Positions 1-12,836 of a stretch of DNA of 64,000 bases are shown piece after piece. The notes beneath the pieces are model-generated. The model searched no databases. It saw only the letters and a list, made by a program, of their open reading frames with translations, and was not told where the DNA came from. The DNA comes from Eutreptiella sp. 'Long Island Sound 2002' (lineage: Eukaryota; Euglenozoa; Euglenophyceae; Eutreptiales; Eutreptiaceae), in assembly GCA_964036045.1 (NCBI GenBank), contig CAXIWF010000081.1:1-64000 (forward strand), in the 5' to 3' direction. Within the stretch, counting starts at the first letter, position 1. The number at the start of each line of letters is the position of its first letter. A program made the position numbers and the translations under genes.

Positions 1-112
1 TGGGCAACGGCAAAGGGCCGCACCCCTTGGGACGGGGCTTTGCCGCTTGCCCAAGGGGGCCCCCCTCCGGTCGCATTGAGCACGTCGTATAGGGGGGTAA
101 ACGCCACCAGTT
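1..112 (+). repeat. Left-edge partial monomer (last 112 bp)
   Basis: This is the 3' end of a monomer cut by the window boundary. It begins inside the G/C-rich block and carries the ctttgccgc variant rather than cttccccgc. It runs without a break into the monomer at 113, so the array extends leftward beyond the window. Confidence 0.95.
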
Positions 113-3100
113 TTGAGATATTTGGGGCGCAAGTTGCAAGGAATAAAGGGATTGGAGAGAAATTCCACCATAGCTGGTCCGGGAGAGTCCGATGCGTGGG
201 AGCACCTGGGCGCCAAAGTGATCGTACTGGCTTGTTGGACTTTTTCAGTCACCGGAACATGCAAACTAGCGGAAACAGGCATCGGAAACGTGTTACGCCA
301 CTTCTCACGATCGTTTTGAGTATATGTGAGCCCGTTTTTTGGGCCGTTTAGCATCATTTAAGAGATGAAAACAGAAAACTCCTGAGTTTGGGTGATTTTG
401 AAGATTGGCAGAGCCGGAAAAATTTTTTTTTTTCGAGGGGGGGGTCCAAAAAATGCGAAAATTTTTTTTCGCATTTTTGGGTACTATTTGACGTGGACTT
501 TGCAATGAAAGCAAAAAGGACGGGGATGCGCATACCAGTTTGGAGATATGGGCCTTGCAAAAATTCGGTCCAAGAGGGTTGGAAACTTTGTTTTGCCGTT
601 TTCTCCGTTTTTTTTTTCTCGGCACAGGGGTGCACCCACACCCACCACCGACCACGTATTGGTGCCAAACCAACCTCAAATATGATTTTTGGGGGTTAGG
701 GACAACATGGCCCCACCAACCGCCCAAAATTGCAGGGTGGCTTGCCCCCCGGGCAACGGCAAAGGGCCGCACCCCTTGGGACGGGGCTTCCCCGCTTGCC
801 CAAGGGGGCCCCCCTCCGGTCGCATTGAGCACGTCGTATAGGGGGGTAAACGCCACCAGTTTTGAAATATTTGGGGCGCAAGTTGCAAGGAATAAAGGGA
901 TTGGAGAGAAATTCCACCATAGCTGGTCCGGGAGAGTCCGATGCGTGGGAGCACCTGGGCGCCAAAGTGATCGTACTGGCTTGTTGGACTTTTTCAGTCA
1001 CCAAAACATGCAAACTAGCTGAAACAGGCATCAGAAACGTGTTACGCCACTTCTCACGATCGTTTTGAGTATATGTGGGCCCGTTTTTTGGGCCGTTTAG
1101 CATCATTTAAGAGATGAAAACAGAAAACTCCTAAGTTTGGGTGATTTTGAAGATTGGCATGGCCGGAGAAAAAATTTTTTTTCGAGGGGGGGGTCCAATA
1201 AATGCGAAAATTTTTTTTCGCATTTTTGGGTACTATTTGACGTGGACTTTCCAATGAAAGCAAAAAAAACGGGGATGCGCATACCAGTTTGGAGATATGG
1301 GCCTTGCAAAAATTCGGTCCAAGAGGGTTGGAAACTTTGTTTTGCCGTTTTCTCCGTTTTTTTTTTCTCGGCACAGGGGTGCACCCACACCCACCACCGA
1401 CCACGTATTGGTGCCAAACCAACCTCAAATATGATTTTTGGGGGTTAGGGACAACATGGCCCCACCAACCGCCCAAAATTGCAGGGTGGCTTGCCCCCTG
1501 GGCAACGGCAAAGAGCCGCACCCCTTGGGACGGGGCTTTGCCGCTTGCCCAAGGGGGCCCCCCTCCGGTCGCATTGAGCACGTCGTATAGGGGGGTAAAC
1601 GCCACCAGTTTTGAGATATTTGGGGCGCAAGTTGCAAGGAATAAAGGGATTGGAGAGAAATTCCACCATAGCTGGTCCGGGAGAGTCCGATGCGTGGGAG
1701 CACCTGGGCGCCAAAGTGATCGTACTGGCTTGTTGGACTTTTTCAGTCACCAAAACATGCAAACTAGCGGAAACAGGCATCGGAAACGTGTTACGCCACT
1801 TCTCACGATCGTTTTGAGTATATGTGAGCCCGTTTTTTGGGCCGTTTAGCATCATTTAAGAGATGAAAACAGAAAACTCCTGAGTTTGGGTGATTTTGAA
1901 GATTGGCAGAGCCGGAAAAAATTTTTTTTTCGAGGGGGGGGTCCAAAAAATGCGAAAATTTTTTTTCGCATTTTTGGGTACTATTTGACGTGGACTTTGC
2001 AATGAAAGCAAAAAAAACGGGGATGCGCATACCAGTTTGGAGATATGGGCCTTGCAAAAATTCGGTCCAAGAGGGTTGGAAACTTTGTTTTGCCGTTTTC
2101 TCCGTTTTTTTTTCTCGGCACAGGGGTGCACCCACACCCACCACCGACCACGTATTGGTGCCAAACCAACCTCAAATATGCTTTTTGGGGGTTAGGGACA
2201 ACATGGCCCCACCAACCGCCCAAAATTGCAGGGTGGCTTGCCCCCTGGGCAACGGCAAAGGGCCGCACCCCTTGGGACGGGGCTTCCCCGCTTGCCCAAG
2301 GGGGCCCCCCTCCGGTCGCATTGAGCACGTCGTATAGGGGGGTAAACGCCACCAGTTTTGAGATATTTGGGGCGCAAGTTGCAAGGAATAAAGGGATTGG
2401 AGAGAAATTCCACCATAGCTGGTCCGGGAGAGTTCGATGCGTGGGAGCACCTGGGCGCCAAAGTGATCGTACTGGCTTGTTGGACTTTTTCAGTCACCAA
2501 AACATGCAAACTAGCAGAAACAGGCATCGGAAACGTGTTACGCCACTTCTCACGATCGTTTTGAGTATATGTGAGCCCGTTTTTTGGGCCGTTTAGCATC
2601 ATTTAAGAGATGAAAACAGAAAACTCCTGAGTTTGGGTGATTTTGAAGATTGGCATGGCCGGAGAAAAATTTTTTTTTCGAGGGGGGGGTCCAAAAAATG
2701 CGAAAATTTTTTTTCGCATTTTTGGGTACTATTTGACGTGGACTTTGCAATGAAAGCAAAAAAAACGGGGATGCGCATACCAGTTTGGAGATATGGGCCT
2801 TGCAAAAATTCGGTCCAAGAGGGTTGGAAACTTTGTTTTGCCGTTTTCTCCGTTTTTTTTTCTCGGCACAGGGGTGCACCCACACCCACCACCGACCACG
2901 TATTGGTGCCAAACCAACCTCAAATATGATTTTTGGGGGTTAGGGACAACATGGCCCCACCAACCGCCCAAAATTGCAGGGTGGCTTGCCCCCTGGGCAA
3001 CGGCAAAGGGCCGCACCCCTTGGGACGGGGCTTTGCCGCTTGCCCAAGGGGGCCCCCCTCCGGTCGCATTGAGCACGTCGTATAGGGGGGTAAACGCCAC

Positions 3101-6099
3101 CAGTTTTGAGATATTTGGGGCGCAAGTTGCAAGGAATAAAGGGATTGGAGAGAAATTCCACCATAGCTGGTCCGGGAGAGTCCGATGCGTGGGAGCACCT
3201 GGGCGCCAAAGTGATCGTACTGGCTTGTTGGACTTTCTCAGTCACCAGAACATGCAAACTAGCAGAAACAGGCATCGGAAACGTGTTACGCCACTCCTCA
3301 CGATCGTTTTGAGTATATGTGAGCCCGTTTTTTGGGCCGTTTAGCATCATTTAAGAGATGAAAACAGAAAACTCCTGAGTTTGGGTGATTTTGAAGATTG
3401 GCAGAGCCGGAAAAAAATTTTTTTTTCGAGGGGGGGGTCCAAAAAATGCGAAAATTTTTTTTCGCATTTTTGGGTACTATTTGACGTGGACTTTGCAATG
3501 AAAGCAAAAAAGACGGGGATGCGCATACCAGTTTGGAGATATGGGCCTTGCAAAAATTCGGTCCAAGAGGGTTGGAAACTTTGTTTTGCCGTTTTCTCCG
3601 TTTTTTTTTTCTCGGCACAGGGGTGCACCCACACCCACCACCGACCACGTATTGGTGCCAAACCAACCTCAAATATGATTTTTGGGGGTTAGGGACAACA
3701 TGGCCCCACCAACCGCCCAAAATTGCAGGGTGGCTTGCCCCCTGGGCAACGGCAAAGGGCCGCACCCCTTGGGACGGGGCTTCCCCGCTTGCCCAAGGGG
3801 GCCCCCCTCCGGTCGCATTGAGCACGTCGTATAGGGGGGTAAACGCCACCAGTTTTGAGATATTTGGGGCGCAAGTTGCAAGGAATAAAGGGATTGGAGA
3901 GAAATTCCACCATAGCTGGTCCGGGAGAGTCCGATGCGTGGGAGCACCTGGGCGCCAAAGTGATCGTACTGGCTTGTTGGACTTTTTCAGTCACCAAAAC
4001 ATGCAAACTAGCTGAAACAGGCATCGGAAACGTGTTACGCCACTTCTCACGATCGTTTTGAGTATATGTGAGCCCGTTTTTTGGGCCGTTTAGCATCATT
4101 TAAGAGATGAAAACAGAAAACTCCTGAGTTTGGGTGATTTTGAAGATTGGCATGGCCGGAGAAAAAATTTTTTTTCGAGGGGGGGGTCCAATAAATGCGA
4201 AAAATTTTTTTCGCATTTTTGGGTACTATTTGACGTGGACTTTCCAATGAAAGCAAAAAAAACGGGGATGCGCATACCAGTTTGGAGATATGGGCCTTGC
4301 AAAAATTCGGTCCAAGAGGGTTGGAAACTTTGTTTTGCCGTTTTCTCCGTTTTTTTTTTTCTCGGCACAGGGGTGCACCCACACCCACCACCGACCACGT
4401 ATTGGTGCCAAACCAACCTCAAATATGATTTTTGGGGGTTAGGGACAACATGGCCCCACCAACCGCCCAAAATTGCAGGGTGGCTTGCTGCCTGGGCAAC
4501 GGCAAAGAGCCGCACCCCTTGGGACGGGGCTTTGCCGCTTGCCCAAGGGGGCCCCCCTCCGGTCGCATTGAGCACGTCGTATAGGGGGGTAAATGCCACC
4601 AGTTTTGAGATATTTGGGGCGCAAGTTGCAAGGAATAAAGGGATTGGAGAGAAATTCCACCATAGCTGGTCCGGGAGAGTCCGATGCGTGGGAGCACCTG
4701 GGCGCCAAAGTGATCGTACTGGCTTGTTGGACTTTTTCAGTCACCAAAACATGCAAACTAGCGGAAACAGGCATGGGAAACGTGTTACGCCACTTCTCAC
4801 GATCGTTTTGAGTATATGTGAGCCCGTTTTTTGGGCCGTTTAGCATCATTTAAGAGATGAAAACAGAAAACTCCTGAGTTTGGGTGATTTTGAAGATTGG
4901 CAGAGCCGGAAAAAAAATTTTTTTTCGAGGGGGGGGTCCAAAAAATGCGAAAATTTTTTTTCCTATTTTTGGGTACTATTTGACGTGGACTTTGCAATGA
5001 AAGCAAAAAAAACGGGGATGCGCATACCAGTTTGGAGATATGGGCCTTGCAAAAATTCGGTCCAAGAGGGTTGGAAACTTTGTTTTGCCGTTTTCTCCGT
5101 TTTTTTTTCTCGGCACAGGGGTGCACCCACACCCACCACCGACCACGTATTGGTGCCAAACCAACCTCAAATATGCTTTTTGGGGGTTAGGGACAACATG
5201 GCCCCACCAACCGCCCAAAATTGCGGGGTGGCTTGCCCCCTGGGCAACGGCAAAGGGCCGCACCCCTTGGGACGGGGCTTCCCCGCTTGCCCAAGGGGGC
5301 CCCCCTCCAGTCGCATTGAGCACGTCGTATAGGGGGGTAAACGCCAGCAGTTTTGAGATATTTGGGGCGCAAGTTGCAAGGAATAAAGGGATTGGAGAGA
5401 AATTCCACCATAGCTGGTCCGGGAGAGTCCGATGCGTGGGAGCACCTGGGCGCCAAAGTGATCGTACTGGCTTGTTGGACTTTTTCAGTCACCAAAACAT
5501 GCAAACTAGCGGGAACAGGCATCAGAAACGTGTTACGCCACTTCTCACGATCACTTTGAGTATATGTGAGCCCGTTTTTTGGGCCGTTTAGCATCATTTA
5601 AGAGATGAAAACAAAAAACTCCTGAGTTTGGGTGATTTTGAAGATTGGCAGAGCCGGAAAAAAAATTTTTTTCGAGGGGGGGGTCCAAAAAATGCGAAAA
5701 TTTTTTTTCGCATTTTTGGGTACTATTTGACGTGGACTTTGCAATGAAAGCAAAAAAAACGGGGATGCGCATACCAGTTTGGAGATATGGGCCTTGCAAA
5801 AATTCGGTCCAAGAGGGTTGGAAACTTTGTTTTGCCGTTTTCTCCGTTTTTTTTTCTCGGCACAGGGGTGCACCCACACCCACCACCGACCACGTATTGG
5901 TGCCAAACCAACCTCAAATATGATTTTTGGGGGTTAGGGACAACATGGCCCCACCAACCGCCCAAAATTGCAGGGTGGCTTGCCCCCTGGGCAACGGCAA
6001 AGGGCCGCACCCCTTGGGACGGGGCTTCCCCGCTTGCCCAAGGGGGCCCCCCTCCGGTCGCATTGAGCACGTCGTATAGGGGGGTAAACGCCACCAGTT
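113..6099 (+). repeat. Array block 1: eight monomers with a four-monomer register
   Basis: Monomers start at 113, 862, 1611, 2358, 3106, 3855, 4605 and 5353. Two sequence classes, agagccggaa and atggccggag before the A/T junction, alternate for most of the block. Private variants recur at ~2995 bp, which is four monomers. They are T in tccaataaatg at 1199 and 4192, C in actttccaatg at 1251 and 4244, aaagagccg in the same two monomers, and C in atatgcttttt at 2181 and 5176 in the monomers that follow. This shows a four-monomer higher-order relationship, at least over two consecutive monomers. Confidence 0.8.
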
Positions 6100-8343
6100 T
6101 TGAGATATTTGGGGCGCAAGTTGCAAGGAATAAAGGGATTGGAGAGAAATTCCACCATAGCTAGTCCGGGAGAGTCCGATGCGTGGGAGCACCTGGGCGC
6201 CAAAGTGATCGTACTGGCTTGTTGGACTTTTTCAGTCACCAAAACATGCAAACTAGCAGAAACAGGCATCGGAAACGTGTTACGCCACTTCTCACGATCG
6301 TTTTGAGTATATGTGAGCCCGTTTTTTGGGCCGTTTAGCATCATTTAAGAGATGAAAACAGAAAACTCCTGAGTTTGGGTGATTTTGAAGATTGGCAGAG
6401 CCGGAAAAAAAATTTTTTTTCGAGGGGGGGGTCCAAAAAATGCGAAAAATTTTTTTCGCATTTTTGGGTACTATTTGACGTGGACTTTGCAATGAAAGCA
6501 AAAAAAACGGGGATGCGCATACCAGTTTGGAGATATGGGCCTTGCAAAAATTCGGTCCAAGAGGGTTGGAAACTTTGTTTTGCCGTTTTCTCCGTTTTTT
6601 TTTTCTCGGCACAGGGGTGCACCCACACCCACCACCGACCACGTATTGGTGCCAAACCAACCTCAAATATGATTTTTGGGGGTTAGGGACAACATGGCCC
6701 CACCAACCGCCCAAAATTGCAGGGTGGCTTGCCCCCTGGGCAACGGCAAAGGGCCGCACCCCTTGGGACGGGGCTTCCCCGCTTGCCCAAGGGGGCCCCC
6801 CTCCGGTCGCCTTGAGCACGTCCTATAGGGGTGTAAACGCCACCAGTTTTGAGATATTTGGGGCGCAAGTTGCAAGGAATAAAGGGATTGGAGAGAAATT
6901 CCACCATAGCTGGTCCGGGAGAGTCCGATGCGTGGGAGCACCTGGGCGCCAAAGTGATCGTACTGGCTTGTTGGACTTTTTCAGTCACCAAAACATGCAA
7001 ACTAGCAGAAACAGGCATCGGAAACGTGTTACGCCACTTCTCACGATCGTTTTGAGTATATGTGAGCCCGTTTTTTGGGCCGTTTAGCATCATTTAAGAG
7101 ATGAAAACAGAAAACTCCTGAGTTTGGGTGATTTTGAAGATTGGCATGGCCGGAGAAAAAATTTTTTTTCGAGGGGGGGGTCCAAAAAATGCGAAAAATT
7201 TTTTTCGCATTTTTGGGTACTATTTGACGTGGACTTTGCAATGAAAGCAAAAAAAACGGGGATGCGCATACCAGTTTGGAGATATGGGCCTTGCAAAAAT
7301 TCGGTCCAAGAGGGTTGGAAACTTTGTTTTGCCGTTTTCTCCGTTTTTTTTCTCGGCACAGGGGTGCACCCACACCCACCACCGACCACGTATTGGTGCC
7401 AAACCAACCTCAAATATGATTTTTGGGGGTTAGGGACAACATGGCCCCACCAACCGCCCAAAATTGCAGGGTGGCTTGCCCCCTGGGCAACGGCAAAGGG
7501 CCGCACCCCTTGGGACGGGGCTTCCCCGCTTGCCCAAGGGGGCCCCCCTCCGGTCGCATTGAGCACGTGGTATAGGGGGGTAAACGCCACCAGTTTTGAG
7601 ATATTTGGGGCGCAAGTTGCAAGGAATAAAGGGATTGGAGAGAAATTCCACCATAGCTAGTCCGGGAGAGTCCGATGCGTGGGAGCACCTGGGCGCCAAA
7701 GTGATCGTACTGGCTTGTTGGACTTTTTCAGTCACCAAAACATGCAAACTAGCAGAAACAGGCATCGGAAACGTGTTACGCCACTTCTCACGATCGTTTT
7801 GAGTATATGTGAGCCCGTTTTTTGGGCCGTTTAGCATCATTTAAGAGATGAAAACAGAAAACTCCTGAGTTTGGGTGATTTTGAAGATTGGCAGAGCCCG
7901 AAAAAAAATTTTTTTTCGAGGGGGGGGTCCAAAAAATGCGAAATTTTTTTTCGCATTTTTGGGTACTATTTGACGTTGACTTTGCAATGAAAGCAAAAAA
8001 AACGGGGATGCGCATACCAGTTTGGAGATATGGGCCTTGCAAAAATTCGGTCCAAGAGGGTTGGAAACTTTGTTTTGCCGTTTTCTCCGTTTTTTTTTTC
8101 TCGGCACAGGGGTGCACCCACACCCACCACCGACCACGTATTGGTGCCAAACCAACCTCAAATATGATTTTTGGGGGTTAGGGACAACATGGCCCCACCA
8201 ACCGCCCAAAATTGCAGGGTGGCTTGCCCCCTGGGCAACGGCAAAGGGCCGCACCCCTTGGGACGGGGCTTCCCCGCTTGCCCAAGGGGGCCCCCCTCCG
8301 GTCGCATTGAGCACGTCGTATAGGGGGGTAAACGCCACCAGTT
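6100..8343 (+). repeat. Array block 2: three monomers with an alternate-monomer variant
   Basis: Monomers start at 6100, 6849 and 7596. The first and third share a G-to-A change in catagctagtcc (6163 and 7659), 1496 bp apart. The end of the first monomer carries three clustered changes between 6811 and 6832 (cttgagc, tcctatag and ggggtgtaaa) that I did not notice elsewhere. The third has gcccgaaaa at ~7898 in place of gccggaaaa. Confidence 0.75.
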
Positions 8344-9843
8344 TTGAGATATTTGGGGCGCAAGTTGCAAGGAATAAAGGGATTGGAGAGAAATTCCACC
8401 ATAGCTGGTCCGGGAGAGTCCGATGCGTGGGAGCACCTGGGCGCCAAAGTGATCGTACTGGCTTGTTGGACTTTTTCAGTCACCAAAACATGCAAACTAG
8501 CAGAAACAGGCATCGGAAACGTGTTACGCCACTTCTCACGATCGTTTTGAGTATATGTGAGCCCGTTTTTTGGGCCGTTTAGCATCATTTAAGAGATGAA
8601 AACAGAATACTCCTGAGTTTGGGTGATTTTGAAGATTGGCATGGCCGGAGAAAAATTTTTTTTTCGAGGGGGGGGTCCAAAAAATGCGAAAATTTTTTTT
8701 TCGCATTTTTGGGTACTATTTGACGTGGACTTTGCAATGAAAGCAAAAAAAACGGGGATGCGCATTCCAGTTTGGAGATATGGGCCTTGCAAAAATTCGG
8801 TCCAAGAGGGTTGGAAACTTTGTTTTGCCGTTTTCTCCGTTTTTTTTTTCTCGGCACAGGGGTGCACCCACACCCACCACCGACCACGTATTGGTGCCAA
8901 ACCAACCTCAAATATGATTTTTGGGGGTTAGGGACAACATGGCCCCACCAACCGCCCAAAATTGCAGGGTGGCTTGCCCCCTGGGCAACGGCAAAGGGCC
9001 GCACCCCTTGGGACGGGGCTTCCCCGCTTGCCCAAGGGGGCCCCCCTCCGGTCGCATTGAGCACGTCGTATAGGGGGGTAAACGCCACCAGTTTTGAGAT
9101 ATTTGGGGCGCAAGTTGCAAGGAATAAAGGGATTGGAGAGAAATTCCACCATAGCTGGTCCGGGAGAGTCCGATGCGTGGGAGCACCTGGGCGCCAAAGT
9201 GATCGTACTGGCTTGTGGGACTTTTTCAGTCACCAAAACATGCAAACTAGCAGAAACAGGCATCGGAAACGTGTTACGCCACTTCTCACGATCGTTTTGA
9301 GTATATGTGAGCCCGTTTTTTGGGCCGTTTAGCATCATTTAAGAGATGAAAACAGAATACTCCTGAGTTTGGGTGATTTTGAAGATTGGCATGGCCGGAG
9401 AAAAATTTTTTTTTCGAGGGGGGGGTCCAAAAAATGCGAAAATTTTTTTTTCGCATTTTTGGGTACTATTTGACGTGGACTTTGCAATGAAAGCAAAAAA
9501 AACGGGGATGCGCATTCCAGTTTGGAGATATGGGCCTTGCAAAAATTCGGTCCAAGAGGGTTGGAAACTTTGTTTTGCCGTTTTCTCCGTTTTTTTTTTC
9601 TCGGCACAGGGGTGCACCCACACCCACCACCGACCACGTATTGGTGCCAAACCAACCTCAAATATGATTTTTGGGGGTTAGGGACAACATGGCCCCACCA
9701 ACCGCCCAAAATTGCAGGGTGGCTTGCCCCCTGGGCAACGGCAAAGGGCCGCACCCCTTGGGACGGGGCTTTGCCGCTTGCCCAAGGGGGCCCCCCTCCA
9801 GTCGCATTGAGCACGTCGTATAGGGGGGTAAACGCCACCAGTT
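8344..9843 (+). repeat. Array block 3: recently doubled single monomer
   Basis: The monomers starting at 8344 and 9094 share aacagaatac (8601-8610 and 9351-9360), cgcattccag (~8761 and ~9511), the same A5T9 junction and a 13-bp A4T9 hairpin core. Both are 750 bp, at the top of the length range. This points to a one-monomer tandem duplication. The later change cttgtggga at ~9214 is in the first copy only. Confidence 0.8.
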
Positions 9844-12836
9844 TTGAGATATTTGGGGCGCAAGTTGCAAGGAATAAAGGGATTGGAGAGAAATTCCACC
9901 ATAGCTGGTCCGGGAGAGTCCGATGCATGGGAGCACCTGGGCGCCAAAGTGATCGTACTGGCTTGTTGGACTTTTTCAGTCACCAAAACATGCAAACTAG
10001 CGAAAAAAGGCATCGGAAACGTGTTACGCCACTTCTCACGATCGTTTTGAGTATATGTGAGCCCGTTTTTTGGGCCGTTTAGCATCATTTAAGAGATGAA
10101 AACAGAAAACTCCTGAGTTTGGGTGATTTTGAAGATTGGCAGAGCCGGAAAAAATTTTTTTTTTCGAGGGGGGGGTCCAAAAAATGCGAAAATTTTTTTT
10201 CGCATTTTTGGGTACTATTTGACGTGGACTTTGCAATGAGCGCAAAAAAAACGGGGATGCGCATACCAGTTTGGAGATATGGGCCTTGCAAAAATTCGGT
10301 CCAAGAGGGTTGGAAACTTTGTTTTGCCGTTTTCTCCGTTTTTTTTTTCTCGGCACAGGGGTGCACCCACACCCACCACCGACCACGTATTGGTGCCAAA
10401 CCAACCTCAAATATGATTTTTGGGGGTTAGGGACAACATGGCCCCACCAACCGCCCAAAATTGCAGGGTGGCTTGCCCCCTGGGCAACGGCAAAGGGCCG
10501 CACCCCTTGGGACGGGGCTTCCCCGCTTGCCCAAGGGGGCCCCCCTCCGGTCGCATTGAGCACGTCGTATAGGGGGGTAAACGCCACCAGTTTTGAGATA
10601 TTTGGGGCGCAAGTTGCAAGGAATAAAGGGATTGGAGAGAAATTCCACCATAGTTGGTCCGGGAGAGTCCGATGCGTGGGAGCACCTGGGCGCCAAAGTG
10701 ATCGTACTGGCTTGTTGGACTTTTTTAGTCACCAAAACATGCAAACTAGCAGAAACAGGCATCGGAAACGTGTTACGCCACTTCTCACGATCGTTTTGAG
10801 TATATGTGAGCCCGTTTTTTGGGCCGTTTAGCATCATTTAAGAGATGAAAACAGAAAACTCCTGAGTTTGGGTGATTTTGAAGATTGGCATGGCCGGAGA
10901 AAAAATTTTTTTTCGAGGGGGGGGTCCAATAAATGCGAAAATTTTTTTTCGCATTTTTGGGTACTATTTGACGTGGACTTTCCAATGAAAGCAAAAAAAA
11001 CGGGGATGCGCATACCAGTTTGGAGATATGGGCCTTGCAAAAATTCGGTCCAAGAGGGTTGGAAACTTTGTTTTGCCGTTTTCTCCGTTTTTTTTTCTCG
11101 GCACAGGGGTGCACCCACACCCACCACCGACCACGTATTGGTGCCAAACCAACCTCAAATATGATTTTTGGGGGTTAGGGACAACATGGCCCCACCAACT
11201 GCCCAAAATTGCAGGGTGGCTTGCCCCCTGGGCAACGGCAAAGGGCCGCACCCCTTGGGACGGGGCTTTGCCGCTTGCCCAAGGGGGCCCCCCTCCGGTC
11301 GCATTGAGCACGTCGTATAGGGGGGTAAATGCCACCAGTTTTGAGATATTTGGGGCGCAAGTTGCAAGGAATAAAGGGATTGGAGAGAAATTCCACCATA
11401 GCTGGTCCGGGAGAGTCCGATGCGTGGGAGCACCTGGGCGCCAAAGTGATCGTACTGGCTTGTTGGACTTTTTCAGTCACCAAAACATGCAAACTAGCGG
11501 AAACAGGCATCGGAAACGTGTTACGCCACTTCTCACGATCGTTTTGAGTATATGTGAGCCCGTTTTTTGGGCCGTTTAGCATCATTTAAGAGATGAAAAC
11601 AGAAAACTCCTGAGTTTGGGTGATTTTGAAGATTGGCAGAGCCGGAAAAATTTTTTTTTCGAGGGGGGGGTCCAAAAAATGCGAAATTTTTTTTTCGCAT
11701 TTTTGGGTACTATTTGACGTGGACTTTGCAATGAAAGCAAAAAAAACGGGGATGCGCATACCAGTTTGGAGATATGGGCCTTGCAAAAATTCGGTCCAAG
11801 AGGGTTGGAAACTTTGTTTTGCCGTTTTCTCCGTTTTTTTTTTCTCGGCACAGGGGTGCACCCACACCCACCACCGACCACGTATTGGTGCCAAACCAAC
11901 CTCAAATATGATTTTTGGGGGTTAGGGACAACATGGCCCCACCAACCGCCCAAAATTGCAGGGTGGCTTGCCCCCTGGGCAACGGCAAAGGGCCGCACCC
12001 CTTGGGACGGGGCTTTGCCGCTTGCCCAAGGGGGCCCCCCTCCGGTCGCATTGAGCACGTCGTATAGGGGGGTAAATGCCACCAGTTTTGAGATATTTGG
12101 GGCGCAAGTTGCAAGGAATAAAGGGATTGGAGAGAAATTCCACCATAGCTGGTCCGGGAGAGTCCGATGCGTGGGAGCACCTGGGCGCCAAAGTGATCGT
12201 ACTGGCTTGTTGGACTTTTTTAGTCACCAAAACATGCAAACTAGCAGAAACAGGCATCGGAAACGTGTTACGCCACTTCTCACGATCGTTTTGAGTATAT
12301 GTGAGCCCGTTTTTTGGGCCGTTTAGCATCATTTAAGAGATGAAAACAGAAAACTCCTGAGTTTGGGTGATTTTGAAGATTGGCATGGTCGGAGAAAAAA
12401 TTTTTTTTCGAGGGGGGGGTCCAAAAAATGCGAAAATTTTTTTTCGCATTTTTGGGTACTATTTGACGTGGACTTTGCAATGAAAGCAAAAAAAACGGGG
12501 ATGCGCATACCAGTTTGGAGATATGGGCCTTGCAAAAATTCGGTCCAAGAGGGTTGGAAACTTTGTTTTGCCGTTTTCTCCGTTTTTTTTTTCTCGGCAC
12601 AGGGGTGCACCCACACCCACCACCGACCACGTATTGGTGCCAAACCAACCTCAAATATGATTTTTGGGGGTTAGGGACAACATGGCCCCACCAACCGCCC
12701 AAAATTGCAGGGTGGCTTGCCCCCTGGGCAACGGCAAAGGGCCGCACCCCTTGGGACGGGGCTTCCCCGCTTGCCCAAGGGGGCCCCCCTCCGGTCGCAT
12801 TGAGCACGTCGTATAGGGGGGTAAACGCCACCAGTT
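9844..12836 (+). repeat. Array block 4: four monomers, one resembling block 1 nine monomers away
   Basis: Monomers start at 9844, 10593, 11341 and 12088. The variants T10930 (tccaataaatg), C10982 (actttccaatg) and T11330 (gtaaatgcc) are the same set seen at 4192, 4244 and 4594, at a spacing of 6736-6738 bp, or nine monomers. The gtaaatgcc variant is also in the next copy (12077). The monomer at 9844 has the unusual tract agcgaaaaaaggc at ~9998. Confidence 0.75.
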
